NCBI GenBank assembly: GCA_016219145.1 | Contig: JACRCG010000234.1 | Location: 1 to 49,885, forward strand | Direction: 5' to 3' | Length of the DNA stretch: 49,885 nt | Origin: Deltaproteobacteria bacterium | GTDB taxonomy: Bacteria; Desulfobacterota; Desulfuromonadia; Geobacterales; Pseudopelobacteraceae | Part shown: positions 17,420 through 26,531 of the stretch, piece by piece | Layout: each line of letters opens with the position of its first letter | Numbering within the stretch: the first letter of the stretch is position 1 | Made by a program: the position numbers and the translations under genes | The notes under the pieces: model-generated | What the model was told of the DNA's origin: nothing | Seen by the model: only the letters and a program-made list of their open reading frames with translations | Database searches by the model: none

Positions 17420-17537
17420 GGCGTTCAGATGTGCGTCAGGTCGGCCCCGCCCGGACGGACTCCGCGGAGGCGTAGCAGCGCTACGCCGCACAAGAGAGTC
17501 CGGAGGACGGGGCCGAGATGGCGTGCATCTGGACGCC
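17420..17537. repeat. Large imperfect palindrome between aor and the next gene
   Basis: The outer arms GGCGTTCAGATG (17420-17431) and CATCTGGACGCC (17526-17537) match 11 of 12. Inner matches CGGCCCCG/GGGGCCG and GGACTC/GAGTCC follow. The centre GGCGTAGC-AGC-GCTACGCC (17469-17487) is a perfect 8-bp stem. The RNA would form a ~118-nt near-continuous hairpin inside the operon. It may tune expression of the downstream cofactor genes or stabilise the aor message. Confidence 0.85.
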
Positions 17538-17544
17538 GCTAAAA

Positions 17545-19281
17545 CTACCAGTTGAAGACTTCGTCCAGTTCTTCGTCCTTCATCATAAACGTCTGATTGT
17601 GCGGCGCAATCGGCTCATTGTAGAAGAAGCGCGGCAGACGGTCGTGATGCTTGGTAAAACCGGCCCGGGCGTTGAAATCCCGCTCGGCGGAAAGCACCTT
17701 TTTGCCGAGCGCTACGACATCGTCGCCGGTCATGGTGATGCCATGGAATGAGCCCAGCATGTCAAGCAGCGCCTGGAAAGTCTCGGGCTGATCCATGATG
17801 GCGAAGGCGATGAACAGGCACATGCCGGTAGAGTCAATTGCTGCGGTGGCAATCTGCAGATTGCGGGAAAGCTCGATCTGCCCTTCGGTCTTGAGCGGAT
17901 CGACATCGCCGCCGACTTTGAGGATGTTGGTGGCGATGGCATAACCGGCGGTGTGGTCGGCCCCCTGGGTCGTAGTCGCATAGGTGACGCCGATGCCCTG
18001 AATGGCGCGTGGATCGTAGGCCGGCAGAGCCTGATCCTTGACGACCGGCACCCGCTCGAGACCGAATACCTTGCCGGTTACCGCTGCCCCGCTTCCAAGG
18101 ATGCGCCCCAGCGGAGTACCCTTTTCCACCTCTTCCATCAGCCGGATTGCCCCGGCGTCGTCGCCAAACTCAGCCAGTCCGGCATCCATGGCCACACCGA
18201 TCGTGACCCCCATTTCGATGGTGTCTACGCCGATATTGTCGTCCATATAGTCCAGTTTGGCGATGGTGTCCAGATTGGAAATGCCGCAGTGGCCGCCATG
18301 CGACCAGACCGTCTCGTATTCGGGCTGTTTGGTGACGTAATTGCCGTCCTTGTCGTTGAAAATGCCGGAACATTGGATGACACAGCCGCGGTGACAGCCG
18401 TGGGTGGCCGAGCCGCCCCGCTTGATCTCCAGCTCGGCCTGGGCTTCGCCGCTGATTTTGGAGCCGCCCTCAAACTGGCCGGTCTTGAAGTTGTTGGTCG
18501 GATAGCCGCCGGCTTCGTTCAATACGTTGGTCAGCACGTTTGTGCCGTAGGCCGGCAGACCTTCACCGGTGACCGGGTGCTTGCGCAACCCTTCGACGAA
18601 CTTGCGGTTGGCATCGCGGTAGGCCTCCGGATCTTTGGGAGGACGCATCTTCATGCCGGCGTCGTCGATAATGATGGCCTTGATCCTTTTAGCGCCCATG
18701 ACAGCTCCCACGCCGCCGCGTCCGCAGTGGCGGGTCGGACGCAGTTCCGGATCGGTGCAGGCGATCGAAGCCGACAGCAGTTTGCGCTCTCCGGCAGAAC
18801 CGATGCTCATGTAAGCTACCTTGTCACCGTACTCTTCACGCAGTTTGGCGACCAGTGGGTAGTTGTTCATCAGCTTGAGGCTGTTGTCCACGATGACCTG
18901 GATGCCGTCCTTGTTGATCAGGATCTTGTACAGGTCATCACCTTCAGGCTTCCCCTCCAGAATCACGGCGGCGTAACCGAGCCTGGCCAAAACCTGTGCG
19001 GCCTGGCCACCGGCGTTGGACTCCTTGATGGTGCCGGTCAGAGGGCTTTTACAGCCGACCGACAGCCGGCCGGTCATGGAGCCGGTCGTACCGCTCAGCA
19101 TACCGGGTGAAATGACCAGTTTGTTCTCGGCCCCCAGCGGGTGGGCTTGCGGATGAACCTCGGCAGCGACCACCAGCGAGGTCATGGCCCTGCCCCCCAG
19201 CCCGGCGTACTCTCCCAGGCCGCCGACCGTTACCTTCGGGCCTCCTGCGGCCCCCATGTCAATCCTTGCAATTTTGTCCAT
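17545..19281 (-). CDS. aor: Aldehyde:ferredoxin oxidoreductase (tungsten-type)
   Basis: Oxidises aldehydes to acids with a tungstopterin and one 4Fe-4S cluster. ATG 19281 follows AAAGGAG, giving 578 residues, slightly shorter than archaeal AOR (~600). The pterin-binding N-terminal domain is visible as GSMTGRLSVGCKSPLTG and the strongly conserved RHCGRGGVGAVMGAKRIKAI. Cluster ligands are likely the three Cys of GCHRGCVIQC plus the Cys in STGMCLFIAF. It lies 150 bp downstream of mftF and is followed by an unknown gene and a ThiS/ThiF pair. Context suggests removal of aldehydes produced by the nearby alcohol dehydrogenases. Confidence 0.93.
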   Translation of the reverse strand: MDKIARIDMGAAGGPKVTVGGLGEYAGLGGRAMTSLVVAAEVHPQAHPLGAENKLVISPGMLSGTTGSMTGRLSVGCKSPLTGTIKESNAGGQAAQVLARLGYAAVILEGKPEGDDLYKILINKDGIQVIVDNSLKLMNNYPLVAKLREEYGDKVAYMSIGSAGERKLLSASIACTDPELRPTRHCGRGGVGAVMGAKRIKAIIIDDAGMKMRPPKDPEAYRDANRKFVEGLRKHPVTGEGLPAYGTNVLTNVLNEAGGYPTNNFKTGQFEGGSKISGEAQAELEIKRGGSATHGCHRGCVIQCSGIFNDKDGNYVTKQPEYETVWSHGGHCGISNLDTIAKLDYMDDNIGVDTIEMGVTIGVAMDAGLAEFGDDAGAIRLMEEVEKGTPLGRILGSGAAVTGKVFGLERVPVVKDQALPAYDPRAIQGIGVTYATTTQGADHTAGYAIATNILKVGGDVDPLKTEGQIELSRNLQIATAAIDSTGMCLFIAFAIMDQPETFQALLDMLGSFHGITMTGDDVVALGKKVLSAERDFNARAGFTKHHDRLPRFFYNEPIAPHNQTFMMKDEELDEVFNW

Positions 19282-19431
19282 ACTGTTCTCCTTTCCCTTG
19301 TCTGTGCCTGGCACAGTGAAATTCTCCTTTTCAAAGGAAGGCTGCGCCGTTTCCCGCGCAACCCAATGGCCTGTCGCCGTGGGTGGGGTCCTTTAGGCGG
19401 TGAGGCTCGGAGTAAAATAGTAGTCAGGTGT

Positions 19432-20871
19432 TTATGCGGTCTGCTCCACTTGCCGGAATATGACAACCCGGTAGCTGGTAAAACATTTACGTGTGAGGCA
19501 ACCCCAGAATACGCCTGCTCCGTAAGCTAGTTGTTCAAGCAGGTAAATGATGCTGAAGCCGGCAAATGTCAGCTGTGGTTTTTTAATCATAAAATCGACA
19601 GCGGCGGCGATCAGCAGGAAAGCGGCCGGCAAAACCCTGGCCCACAAGCCGGGAGCGAACAGGGTGATAATGAGCAGCGGCAGGGTGTAGTAGCGCACCA
19701 GATGGTAAGAGAGGTAGTATATCAGACTTCCAACAGTGCGCAAACGGCCGGTGATCAGGGACGTAAGCCCAATAGGCACACCGCGCCTGATAAACATAAA
19801 CCTGATGATGGCAGAGTCGGCGGCCAGCAAGATCACTGCCGGCAGCAGGGGCCACCATCCGGCGAAGGGCGTCATAAGGCAGATGATCAGAAGTGCGGCC
19901 GAAAGTGGAGGGATAACCATCTGCTTTTGGCGGTGTGGATGAAGCAGTTGCAGCATCCCCTCGGAGGTGCCGTAGTCGAAACGGCGGGACATGAAGGAAC
20001 GGATCGAGCTGCGGTGTTCATGCAGCACATTGCCGCTTGGCAGATAGCAGATGCTTAAGCCCTTGTCGCGCAGCCGCCAGGTCAGATCCACATCTTCACC
20101 GACATGCATGCTGTCTTTGAAGCCGCCCGCGCTCTGAAAGGCGCTGCGCCGGACCAGCAGGTTGCAGCTGGGGAGGTAAAAGGTGTCGTTGCCGCTATTT
20201 CCGACGCGCTCTCTGTTTCCGATCGAGAGGCTGGACATGACCGCTTCATAGCGGTCAACCGCTGATTCACTGCACATGCCGTCCACCTGCCCTCCGACAG
20301 CGGCCATGGCCGGGTCGTTAAAGGCCGGGATCAGATCATCAAGCCATCTTTGCGAGGCGCTGCAATCTGAATCGATAAAGGCCAGTATCTCTCCGGCGGC
20401 ATTGGAGGCGCCGACGTTGCGGGCTGCGGCCGGACCTCTGCCCGTGCCCCCTGAATATACCAGCAAGGCACCGAATTCTCGCGCCACCGATGGAGAATCA
20501 TCACTGCTGCCGTCGTCCACCACGATGATTTGCAATTTCTCCTTTGGATAGCTGATCTGCGAAAGAGAAGCCAGGCAGCGCCGCAGCTCGTCAGCCCGGT
20601 TCATAACCGGGATGATAACGCTGACATCGGGGAGCGTCGCAGGAAGTTCGGAAGCCTCCCTCACCCTTTCGGCGAAACCTTTTGCCGTCAACTGTTCCAG
20701 GATTTTCTGTTCCTCTGCTGAAGCATCTATCAGCGTCCCGTCAGTTCCGCGCCTGACCAGATCGGCCAGAGAACGGTTCAGGCGCAGGACGCAGAGCGGA
20801 GTTTTCGACATGAGGAAGAATGCCCCGTCCCGTTCCACCAGCTCCACATTGTGCCTCAGACGGTAGATCAT
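19432..20871 (-). CDS. mftF: Mycofactocin glycosyltransferase MftF
   Basis: A 479-residue membrane protein that would add a sugar chain to the mycofactocin core. The N-terminal ~75 residues (YRLRHNVELVERDGAFFLMS...LNRSLADLV) look like a PqqD/MftB-type peptide-binding domain. The family-2 glycosyltransferase core follows: VSVIIPVMNRADELRRCL, IIVVDDGSSDDS, a DSD triad in LAFIDSDCS, and GEDVDLTWR. At the C-terminus are several membrane helices (MVIPPLSAALLIICLM, AVILLAADSAIIRFM, and others). It overlaps etfB by 4 bp. This architecture is specific to mycofactocin loci. Confidence 0.9.
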   Translation of the reverse strand: MIYRLRHNVELVERDGAFFLMSKTPLCVLRLNRSLADLVRRGTDGTLIDASAEEQKILEQLTAKGFAERVREASELPATLPDVSVIIPVMNRADELRRCLASLSQISYPKEKLQIIVVDDGSSDDSPSVAREFGALLVYSGGTGRGPAAARNVGASNAAGEILAFIDSDCSASQRWLDDLIPAFNDPAMAAVGGQVDGMCSESAVDRYEAVMSSLSIGNRERVGNSGNDTFYLPSCNLLVRRSAFQSAGGFKDSMHVGEDVDLTWRLRDKGLSICYLPSGNVLHEHRSSIRSFMSRRFDYGTSEGMLQLLHPHRQKQMVIPPLSAALLIICLMTPFAGWWPLLPAVILLAADSAIIRFMFIRRGVPIGLTSLITGRLRTVGSLIYYLSYHLVRYYTLPLLIITLFAPGLWARVLPAAFLLIAAAVDFMIKKPQLTFAGFSIIYLLEQLAYGAGVFWGCLTRKCFTSYRVVIFRQVEQTA

Positions 20872-21761
20872 GAGATCCCCTCCGCTATCAAGCCCTCTTC
20901 GATGAAAACCTGCACCAGGGAAGCGGCCGTATCATCGATCGAAAGTGTATGAAGCTTTCCCTCACGGGCTTTGATTCCGCCGGAAAGCAGCGAGAGTATC
21001 CTCTCAAAGGCAGGCAGCTTTGGATCCGGCGTCACCACGCGAACCGGGTCAGGACGTGGAGCGCCATAGTCAGCCTCGGCAAGATATGCGCCGCATGCGC
21101 CAATTTCCCGGATGGGAAGACTCAGGTTTGCAAGGTTCCAGATCTCCACCGGAACGTTCAGCGATTGCGTGACCGTCTCGATTGAAGGATAGCGAGGGGA
21201 GCGAATCTCCTCAAAGAGGATGGTACAGGGGTATGGGGCGGTTACGGTCTGGCGGGCACCACGATCCGACTTGCGCTCGGCCTCAACCCACTCCTTTTTG
21301 GGAGCAAACGAGACGGCGGCCGAGATGCAGGGCATACCGGCCGCAGCAGCGGCCAGAGCGGGCACAGGCTCATCCCCCCGATCCAGCATGTGGTTGCCGG
21401 TGAAGACAAGATCCGGTATGAGTATCTTCGTGATACGGGCCAGAACCCGGGCGTCGGCCACTGCGTCGCCACCTTCCATGTCATGATCCCGGAAACGGAT
21501 GCCCCGGTCGGCTCCCATGGAAAAGGCCAGCCGCAGGGTGTCGTCCAGCCGCTCAGGGCCGATGACCAGCACAGTCACCTGCGCTGCAAGAGTGTCTTTC
21601 AGGTGCAGCGCCTCTTCCAGCGCAGCCAGGTCCGCTGGGTTTGGAACGTGTCGCAGGCCCCGGTCGCTGATGGCCGCGCCGCGGGTCGTGACACAGGCCG
21701 GTGGACGGGGATCACTGCTTTCCCGGAGCAGGACGAGGATGTCTAGTTTGTTGTTAGGCAT
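20868..21761 (-). CDS. Electron transfer flavoprotein beta subunit-like (FixA/EtfB)
   Basis: A 297-residue adenine-nucleotide-alpha-hydrolase-fold protein. ETF-beta features include NPADLAALEEALHLKD, VTVLVIGPERLDDTLRLAFSMGADRGIRFRD, DLVFTGNHMLDRGDE, and APYPCTILFEEIRSPRYPS near residue 175. It is longer than usual EtfB (~250-260) through a C-terminal extension. ATG 21761 follows AGAGGAAAA. It is separated from fixX by a repeat element but is clearly the partner of etfA in this operon. Such ETFs hand electrons to the FixC-like quinone oxidoreductase. Confidence 0.87.
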   Translation of the reverse strand: MPNNKLDILVLLRESSDPRPPACVTTRGAAISDRGLRHVPNPADLAALEEALHLKDTLAAQVTVLVIGPERLDDTLRLAFSMGADRGIRFRDHDMEGGDAVADARVLARITKILIPDLVFTGNHMLDRGDEPVPALAAAAAGMPCISAAVSFAPKKEWVEAERKSDRGARQTVTAPYPCTILFEEIRSPRYPSIETVTQSLNVPVEIWNLANLSLPIREIGACGAYLAEADYGAPRPDPVRVVTPDPKLPAFERILSLLSGGIKAREGKLHTLSIDDTAASLVQVFIEEGLIAEGIS

Positions 21762-21783
21762 GGGTTTTCCTCTTGTTGCTTAT

Positions 21784-21880
21784 GTAGGGGCGATCCTTGT
21801 GATCGCCCGCTGTTTGAGGTTGGGCGAATACCGGGCGAATACCCGGCGAATACCGGGCGAATACAAGATTCGCCCCTACG
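21784..21880. repeat. GTAGGGGCGA-type palindromic repeat, copy 1 (expanded)
   Basis: The outer arms GTAGGGGCGATCCTTGTGAT and its near-reverse-complement ending TTCGCCCCTAC enclose four tandem GGGCGAATAC units. A second copy with the same arms but without the expansion is at 26463-26522. It lies inside the mycofactocin operon between fixX and etfB. Confidence 0.88.
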
Positions 21881-21892
21881 ATATCACGATTT

Positions 21893-22171
21893 TTACGTCA
21901 TCCGGTACGCCACCCCGAAGCCTCCCCGGGGGTAGCGCCAGCGGGTAAAAGCGTCTTTATGGCAAACGACGTAGCAGGTACCGCACTCCAGACAGCCGTC
22001 ATGTACGAAGGTCATCTTCTGCTCCTCCTGCGACCAGCTGTAGCAGCGGGCCGGGCAGGAGTTTACGCAGCCGCGATTGTCGCATCCGGCACAGATATCG
22101 TAGTTGAGTACGATATGCGGCTCCCGGTCGATAGTGAAGCTGGTGTTGTCAAAAATTTCGTCGATATTCAT
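21893..22171 (-). CDS. fixX: FixX-like ferredoxin
   Basis: A 92-residue ferredoxin of the FixX/ETF-QO associated type. Two cysteine groups are visible: CAGCDNRGCVNSCPARC and CLECGTCYVVCHKDA. They suit one or two iron-sulfur clusters. It overlaps the FixC-like gene by 23 bp and has its own GGAGAG site, so the two are co-translated. Together they form the membrane-side acceptor for ETF electrons. Confidence 0.92.
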   Translation of the reverse strand: MNIDEIFDNTSFTIDREPHIVLNYDICAGCDNRGCVNSCPARCYSWSQEEQKMTFVHDGCLECGTCYVVCHKDAFTRWRYPRGGFGVAYRMT

Positions 22172-23465
22172 AGTGCTCTCCAGGCGCCAAACCGTCTGCC
22201 ATCAGATTTCCGAGGCCGACCTTTTCCCTGGCTGATTTGAGGAACAGCCTGGACAGATTCTCCTTGGGCGCCCCGTCGATACGGTAGATATACTCCATGA
22301 AGCTGCACATCAATTCCGGATACTCGTTGTAGATGCGGTCGTTATGCAGCATATGCGGCGCCTTGCGGTAGAGCTTCAGGTCTTTGATCACATAGCTTTC
22401 CTCAAGCAGTTTCTTGTAGTGTGACAGGCCCTGTTTGCTGAAATCCCTGTTGCGATGGGCCTCAACAACCGCCTTGCCCGCCAGCACCCCTGAATGGGAT
22501 GCCAGATTGATCCCCTCAAGGTTCAGTCCGGTGGCGTTGCAGAAGGCGGCCGCATCACCGGCCACCAGTATGCCGTCCCCGACCAGTTCAGGGATCATGT
22601 CGTAGCCCCCCTCGGGGATCAGATGCGCCGAATATTCCTGAAGCTTGCCGCCGCAGATCATTTTGGCCACCTGGGGCTGCTCCATAAAGGCGTTCAACAG
22701 ATCATAGGGAGTTTTGCCGCTGGTGCGCAGGCTGGCAAGATGAAAGACCAGGCCGATCGAGAGCGAATCGTAGTTGGTGTAGAGGAAACCGCCTCCACGC
22801 ACTCCGTCGGTGCAGCCGACGAATTCGTTGGCGAAGCCCTGTTCGCGCACCAGACCAAAACGGTCGTCGATCATTTCGCGCGGCATGTCCAGCAGAGCCT
22901 TGACGCCTACCGCCATCTGGGCCGGGTTGAAGGTCGGCTGCCTGAGTCCGGCTTTTCTGGCGATGAAGGAGAGCACACCATCTGCTGCAATCACTACCGG
23001 CGCCAGCAGCTCGCCATCCCGCCCCTGCACGGTAACGCCGGCCAGTTTGCCGTTCTTGTGGACCAGCTCGTCTACGGTAGCGCGGGTAATCAGTGTGGCA
23101 CCCGCCTTTACCGCCTCCTGGGCCAGCCAGCGATCAAAACGGGGACGGAAGATCGTATAGCCGTTGAAGGGCGGCCTGTCGAAATTTCCGGCCTCGATGG
23201 TGGTGTTGAAGCTGGAGTCTGCCGTCATGAAGGTGACACCCTTCTTGACGATGTGACGCTCCAGCGGGGCACGCTGCCAGAAATCGGGGAAGATCTCTTC
23301 CAGTGAAGGGAGCCGATGCAGCACTCCGCCGAACATGTTTTTCTCGCCCGGGAAGGAGCCGCGTTCGACCAGGGCCACATCCAGCCCGGCGCGGGCCATG
23401 GTCAGGGCGGCCGAAGAGCCGGCCGGGCCGGCTCCGATAACTATGGCCTGATAGGTTTTGCTCAT
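22149..23465 (-). CDS. fixC: FixC-like ETF:quinone oxidoreductase flavoprotein
   Basis: A 438-residue FAD protein. It has an N-terminal dinucleotide-binding motif VIGAGPAGSSAALTMARAGL, then VVIAADGVLSFIARKAGL, and DGILVAGDAAAFCNATGLNLEGINLAS, typical of FixC/ETF-QO. It accepts electrons from ETF and passes them, with FixX, to quinone. It overlaps etfA by 4 bp (ATGA) and fixX by 23 bp. In this operon it offers a path for mycofactocin-derived electrons to the membrane. Confidence 0.93.
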   Translation of the reverse strand: MSKTYQAIVIGAGPAGSSAALTMARAGLDVALVERGSFPGEKNMFGGVLHRLPSLEEIFPDFWQRAPLERHIVKKGVTFMTADSSFNTTIEAGNFDRPPFNGYTIFRPRFDRWLAQEAVKAGATLITRATVDELVHKNGKLAGVTVQGRDGELLAPVVIAADGVLSFIARKAGLRQPTFNPAQMAVGVKALLDMPREMIDDRFGLVREQGFANEFVGCTDGVRGGGFLYTNYDSLSIGLVFHLASLRTSGKTPYDLLNAFMEQPQVAKMICGGKLQEYSAHLIPEGGYDMIPELVGDGILVAGDAAAFCNATGLNLEGINLASHSGVLAGKAVVEAHRNRDFSKQGLSHYKKLLEESYVIKDLKLYRKAPHMLHNDRIYNEYPELMCSFMEYIYRIDGAPKENLSRLFLKSAREKVGLGNLMADGLAPGEHYEYRRNF

Positions 23466-24466
23466 GCTGCACCTCCGATCCGGGCTTTAACCTGATCCAG
23501 CAGGCGCGGCAGCAATTCTTTCAGGTCGGCCACAAAGCCTTCATCGGAGTTAGGAAAAATGGGAGCTTTTGAATCACTGTTGATCGACACGATCCGGCGG
23601 GAATCCTTGATGCCCCCCACATGATGCATGGAGCCGGAAATTCCCAGGGCTACGTACAGCCGGGGTGTCACCGTACGGCCGGTCTGGCCGACCATCCGCT
23701 CAAAACCGCTCCACCCCAGGTCGTAGACCGGTCTGGTGACGCCGAAGGAGACGTTCAGCAGTTTGCACAATTCTTTGAGCTGGCTGAAAGTTTTTGGGTC
23801 GCATCCTTTGCCGGCGCTGAAAATGACTTCCGCCTCGCTCAGGTCAACAGTCTGCGGATCAGGCGGTATCCGGCAGGTAACCGTTGCGGACGCAGCGGAT
23901 AACGGAGCCGTGGGGCGCCAGCCGGCCAAAGATGGCGAACTGGAACGAACCGTCGGCATCAGCACCTGGCTCAGGGCACGGGTCGGCACCGTGGCGACCA
24001 GCGGGCGGCTGAAGTCCCATGTCCTGGTTTCCGCAATCCGCACTCCCAGTGCTTTGCGGGAGAGCCGGACTCCATCGGCACTCCGGTTTACAGAAATCAG
24101 CTCCGTCATGATCGCAGCCTTGAACTCATGAGCAACAACCGGCGCCAGGGTTGACCCCAGGTCGTTGTGGGGAAGCAGGATAACAGCTGCCAGTTCATCC
24201 TTTGCCAGTTGAGCAATATATTTTCCGAGCAGAGCCGGGGTATCGAGCAGCTTCTCACCATCTTGCAGGCAGGTTATGGTCGGAGTCCCATACGCGCCGA
24301 AGGCAGCCAGTTGCACACTGTCGGGTGCTACGGCGACCGCCACCCCCCAGTTGGCGTCAAGGATACCGGCCAGACGCGCCCCGTAGGAGAGGAGCCCCCG
24401 TCCGGTTTCATCCAGCTCGCCTCCGGGAAGATCGACAAAAATGAGGATTTTGCCGTTGATGCCCAT
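23462..24466 (-). CDS. etfA: Electron transfer flavoprotein alpha subunit
   Basis: A 334-residue protein with an N-terminal ETF domain (KILIFVDLPGGELDE...). The C-terminal FAD-binding domain is clear: VIFSAGKGCD, GWSGFERMVGQTGRTVTPRLYVALGISGSMHHVGG, and IVSINSDSKAPIFPNSDEGFVAD. It overlaps fixC-like and the OYE gene by a few bases each. The order etfA-fixC-fixX-etfB differs from the common fixABCX order, pointing to a mycofactocin-specific arrangement. Confidence 0.93.
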   Translation of the reverse strand: MGINGKILIFVDLPGGELDETGRGLLSYGARLAGILDANWGVAVAVAPDSVQLAAFGAYGTPTITCLQDGEKLLDTPALLGKYIAQLAKDELAAVILLPHNDLGSTLAPVVAHEFKAAIMTELISVNRSADGVRLSRKALGVRIAETRTWDFSRPLVATVPTRALSQVLMPTVRSSSPSLAGWRPTAPLSAASATVTCRIPPDPQTVDLSEAEVIFSAGKGCDPKTFSQLKELCKLLNVSFGVTRPVYDLGWSGFERMVGQTGRTVTPRLYVALGISGSMHHVGGIKDSRRIVSINSDSKAPIFPNSDEGFVADLKELLPRLLDQVKARIGGAA

Positions 24467-26427
24467 CAGATCTCCCTCCCGATCTTATGCCCTTCCCAGA
24501 TGGCCATATCGACCTTGCGGGGGGAGACGCAGTCGCCGATCCGGTACAGTTCCGGAACCCTGCCCTTCAGACTCATATACAGATCATCATCCACCTGCTG
24601 ACCCATGACCAATACCAGGGAATCATACGGGCCCCACTCGTTCCAGACATTGGAGTAGACGTTGAAGCCTTTGACCGTCTTGGCTCCCGCCTCCCCGCCG
24701 ACTTCCATCACGGCGATATCCGGGGTAAAGGTAACCCCCTTCTGCAGCAGCCGCTGGCGGGACGAGTAGAGATCCTGGGTCGGCCCCAGCTCGGCACAGA
24801 TAAACAGGCTGGAGGTGATCATATCGACTTTCTTGCCCTGATTGGCCAGGAACTCAGCCGTGGCAGTGGCGCGTTGGTGGCCGTCATAATCAATCAGGCA
24901 GACCCTCTCGCCCAGCTCGGCCTCGCCGTTCAGCACCTGCACGACATTGAAGATCGCCGGGCCGTCGGCGCCACCCACGGCGTGTTTTTTGGGGACACTG
25001 CCGGTGGCTACGATCACCACATCGGGCTTGTCGGTCAATAACTGCTGCATAGTGGCTTCCAGGCCCAGTTTCACTGTCACGCCGGACTTGTCGAGCTGGT
25101 TCTTCTCGTTGCGGATGATGACGCCGAACTCGTCGCGACCGGTCCCCTTCATGGCGGTGATAACCTGTCCCCCCAGGGCTTCGCCCCGGTCGATCAAAGT
25201 CACCGCATGACCGCGCCGATCAGCCGTTTTGGCCGCCCACATGCCGGCCGGGCCACCTCCGACGATGGTAACGCGCTTCTTCACTCCGGCCTGTGCCAGG
25301 GTGCCCTCACCCCACTCCTTTTCCCGGCCGACGGCCGGGTTCTGGACGCAGCCCAGGGTTTTATTCATGCCGATCCGGCCGATGCAGCCCTGGTTGCAGG
25401 CGATGCAGTAGCGAATATCGTCCATACGCCCTTCCAGCGCCTTTTTTGGCAGGAACGGGTCACAGATCAGGGCCCGGCACATGCCGATCATGTCGGCCTG
25501 ACCGCTGGCCAGAACCTTTTCGGCCATGACCGGATCGTTGATGCGCCCGGTGCAGAAAACCGGCAGCTTGATCCGTTCGCGTATTCCGGCAGCCAGCGGG
25601 ATGGTGTAGCCCAGCGGGGTATGCATCGAACCCTCCACCAGGTAGAGGTTGTAGAAGGTGGCAATGGAGAGATCCATGAAATCGATCAGGCCGGTGGCCT
25701 CGAAACGGGCGCAGATTTCCTGCACCTGGGCCAGATCAAGTCCGCCCGGGATCATCTCGTCGGCGCACATGCGGATTCCGAGGGTAAAGTCGTTGCCGAC
25801 CGCCTTCCTGACGGCGGATATGAACTTGAGCGGCGCCCGCATGCGGTTTTCCAGCGAGCCGCCGTATTCGTCACTGCGGTGATTGGTCAGGGGCGACAGG
25901 AACTGGCGCGCCAGACTGGAGTGACCAAACTGGATCTCGATCCCGTCAAAACCGCCTTCACGAACATGAATGGCGCTCCTGGCAAAGTAGCGGGCCACCT
26001 CTTCGATGTCTTCCGGCTCCATGGCCTTGGGAACTTCACGGAACAGCACATCCGGAACCGGTGACGGAGCCCAGACCGGCAAGCGTGAGATGCTTCCGTC
26101 ACCCTGCTGGCCGTTGTGGTTCAGCTGGGCAAAGATCTTCGAGTCATATTGGTGAACGTAGTCGGTGATCTTCTTGAAGCCCGGAATAACCTCGGCATGA
26201 TAGACATCGATCAGCTTCTCGTAGGACATGTCGGTCGGGTGAACAGTCAGCTCCTCGGTAATGATCAGCCCGGCCCCTCCCTTGGCGCGCTCGCCCCAGT
26301 AGTACATCTGCCGCTCGCTCGGCAGGTTGCCCACCGCCAGGTTGGTCAGGTGCGGCTGGAACGAAATGCGGTTCTTTACCTCGACGGTACCAATTTTGAG
26401 AGGTGAGAACAGATTCGGAAACATCAT
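24466..26427 (-). CDS. Mycofactocin-associated FadH/OYE-family oxidoreductase
   Basis: A 653-residue protein with three parts. An FMN TIM barrel of the Old Yellow Enzyme type spans residues ~1-330 (FQPHLTNLAV, FAQLNHNGQQGDG, GLDLAQVQEIC). A 4Fe-4S site follows (CIACNQGCIGRIGM...LGC). The C-terminal part is an FAD/NAD(P) domain with VTIVGGGPAGMWAAKTADRRG and VVIVATGSVPKK. This is the architecture of 2,4-dienoyl-CoA reductase and related enzymes. Families of this kind are recurrent in mycofactocin loci outside Actinobacteria. It probably exchanges electrons between mycofactocin (or NADH) and the ETF encoded next to it; the true substrate is unknown. Confidence 0.88.
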   Translation of the reverse strand: MMFPNLFSPLKIGTVEVKNRISFQPHLTNLAVGNLPSERQMYYWGERAKGGAGLIITEELTVHPTDMSYEKLIDVYHAEVIPGFKKITDYVHQYDSKIFAQLNHNGQQGDGSISRLPVWAPSPVPDVLFREVPKAMEPEDIEEVARYFARSAIHVREGGFDGIEIQFGHSSLARQFLSPLTNHRSDEYGGSLENRMRAPLKFISAVRKAVGNDFTLGIRMCADEMIPGGLDLAQVQEICARFEATGLIDFMDLSIATFYNLYLVEGSMHTPLGYTIPLAAGIRERIKLPVFCTGRINDPVMAEKVLASGQADMIGMCRALICDPFLPKKALEGRMDDIRYCIACNQGCIGRIGMNKTLGCVQNPAVGREKEWGEGTLAQAGVKKRVTIVGGGPAGMWAAKTADRRGHAVTLIDRGEALGGQVITAMKGTGRDEFGVIIRNEKNQLDKSGVTVKLGLEATMQQLLTDKPDVVIVATGSVPKKHAVGGADGPAIFNVVQVLNGEAELGERVCLIDYDGHQRATATAEFLANQGKKVDMITSSLFICAELGPTQDLYSSRQRLLQKGVTFTPDIAVMEVGGEAGAKTVKGFNVYSNVWNEWGPYDSLVLVMGQQVDDDLYMSLKGRVPELYRIGDCVSPRKVDMAIWEGHKIGREI

Positions 26428-26462
26428 GGTGGTTGCTCCTGTTAATAATCCTGATTATATTT

Positions 26463-26522
26463 CGTAGGGGCGATCCTTGTGATCGCCCTCACAGTCGGGC
26501 GAATACAAGATTCGCCCCTACG
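26463..26522. repeat. GTAGGGGCGA-type palindromic repeat, copy 2
   Basis: The arms CGTAGGGGCGATCCTTGTGA and TTCGCCCCTACG enclose a short loop; the 60-bp element would form one hairpin. It is the same repeat as 21784-21880 without the tandem expansion. It sits between mftC and the OYE gene, where it could reduce read-through. Confidence 0.9.
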
Positions 26523-26531
26523 TTGTATTGT

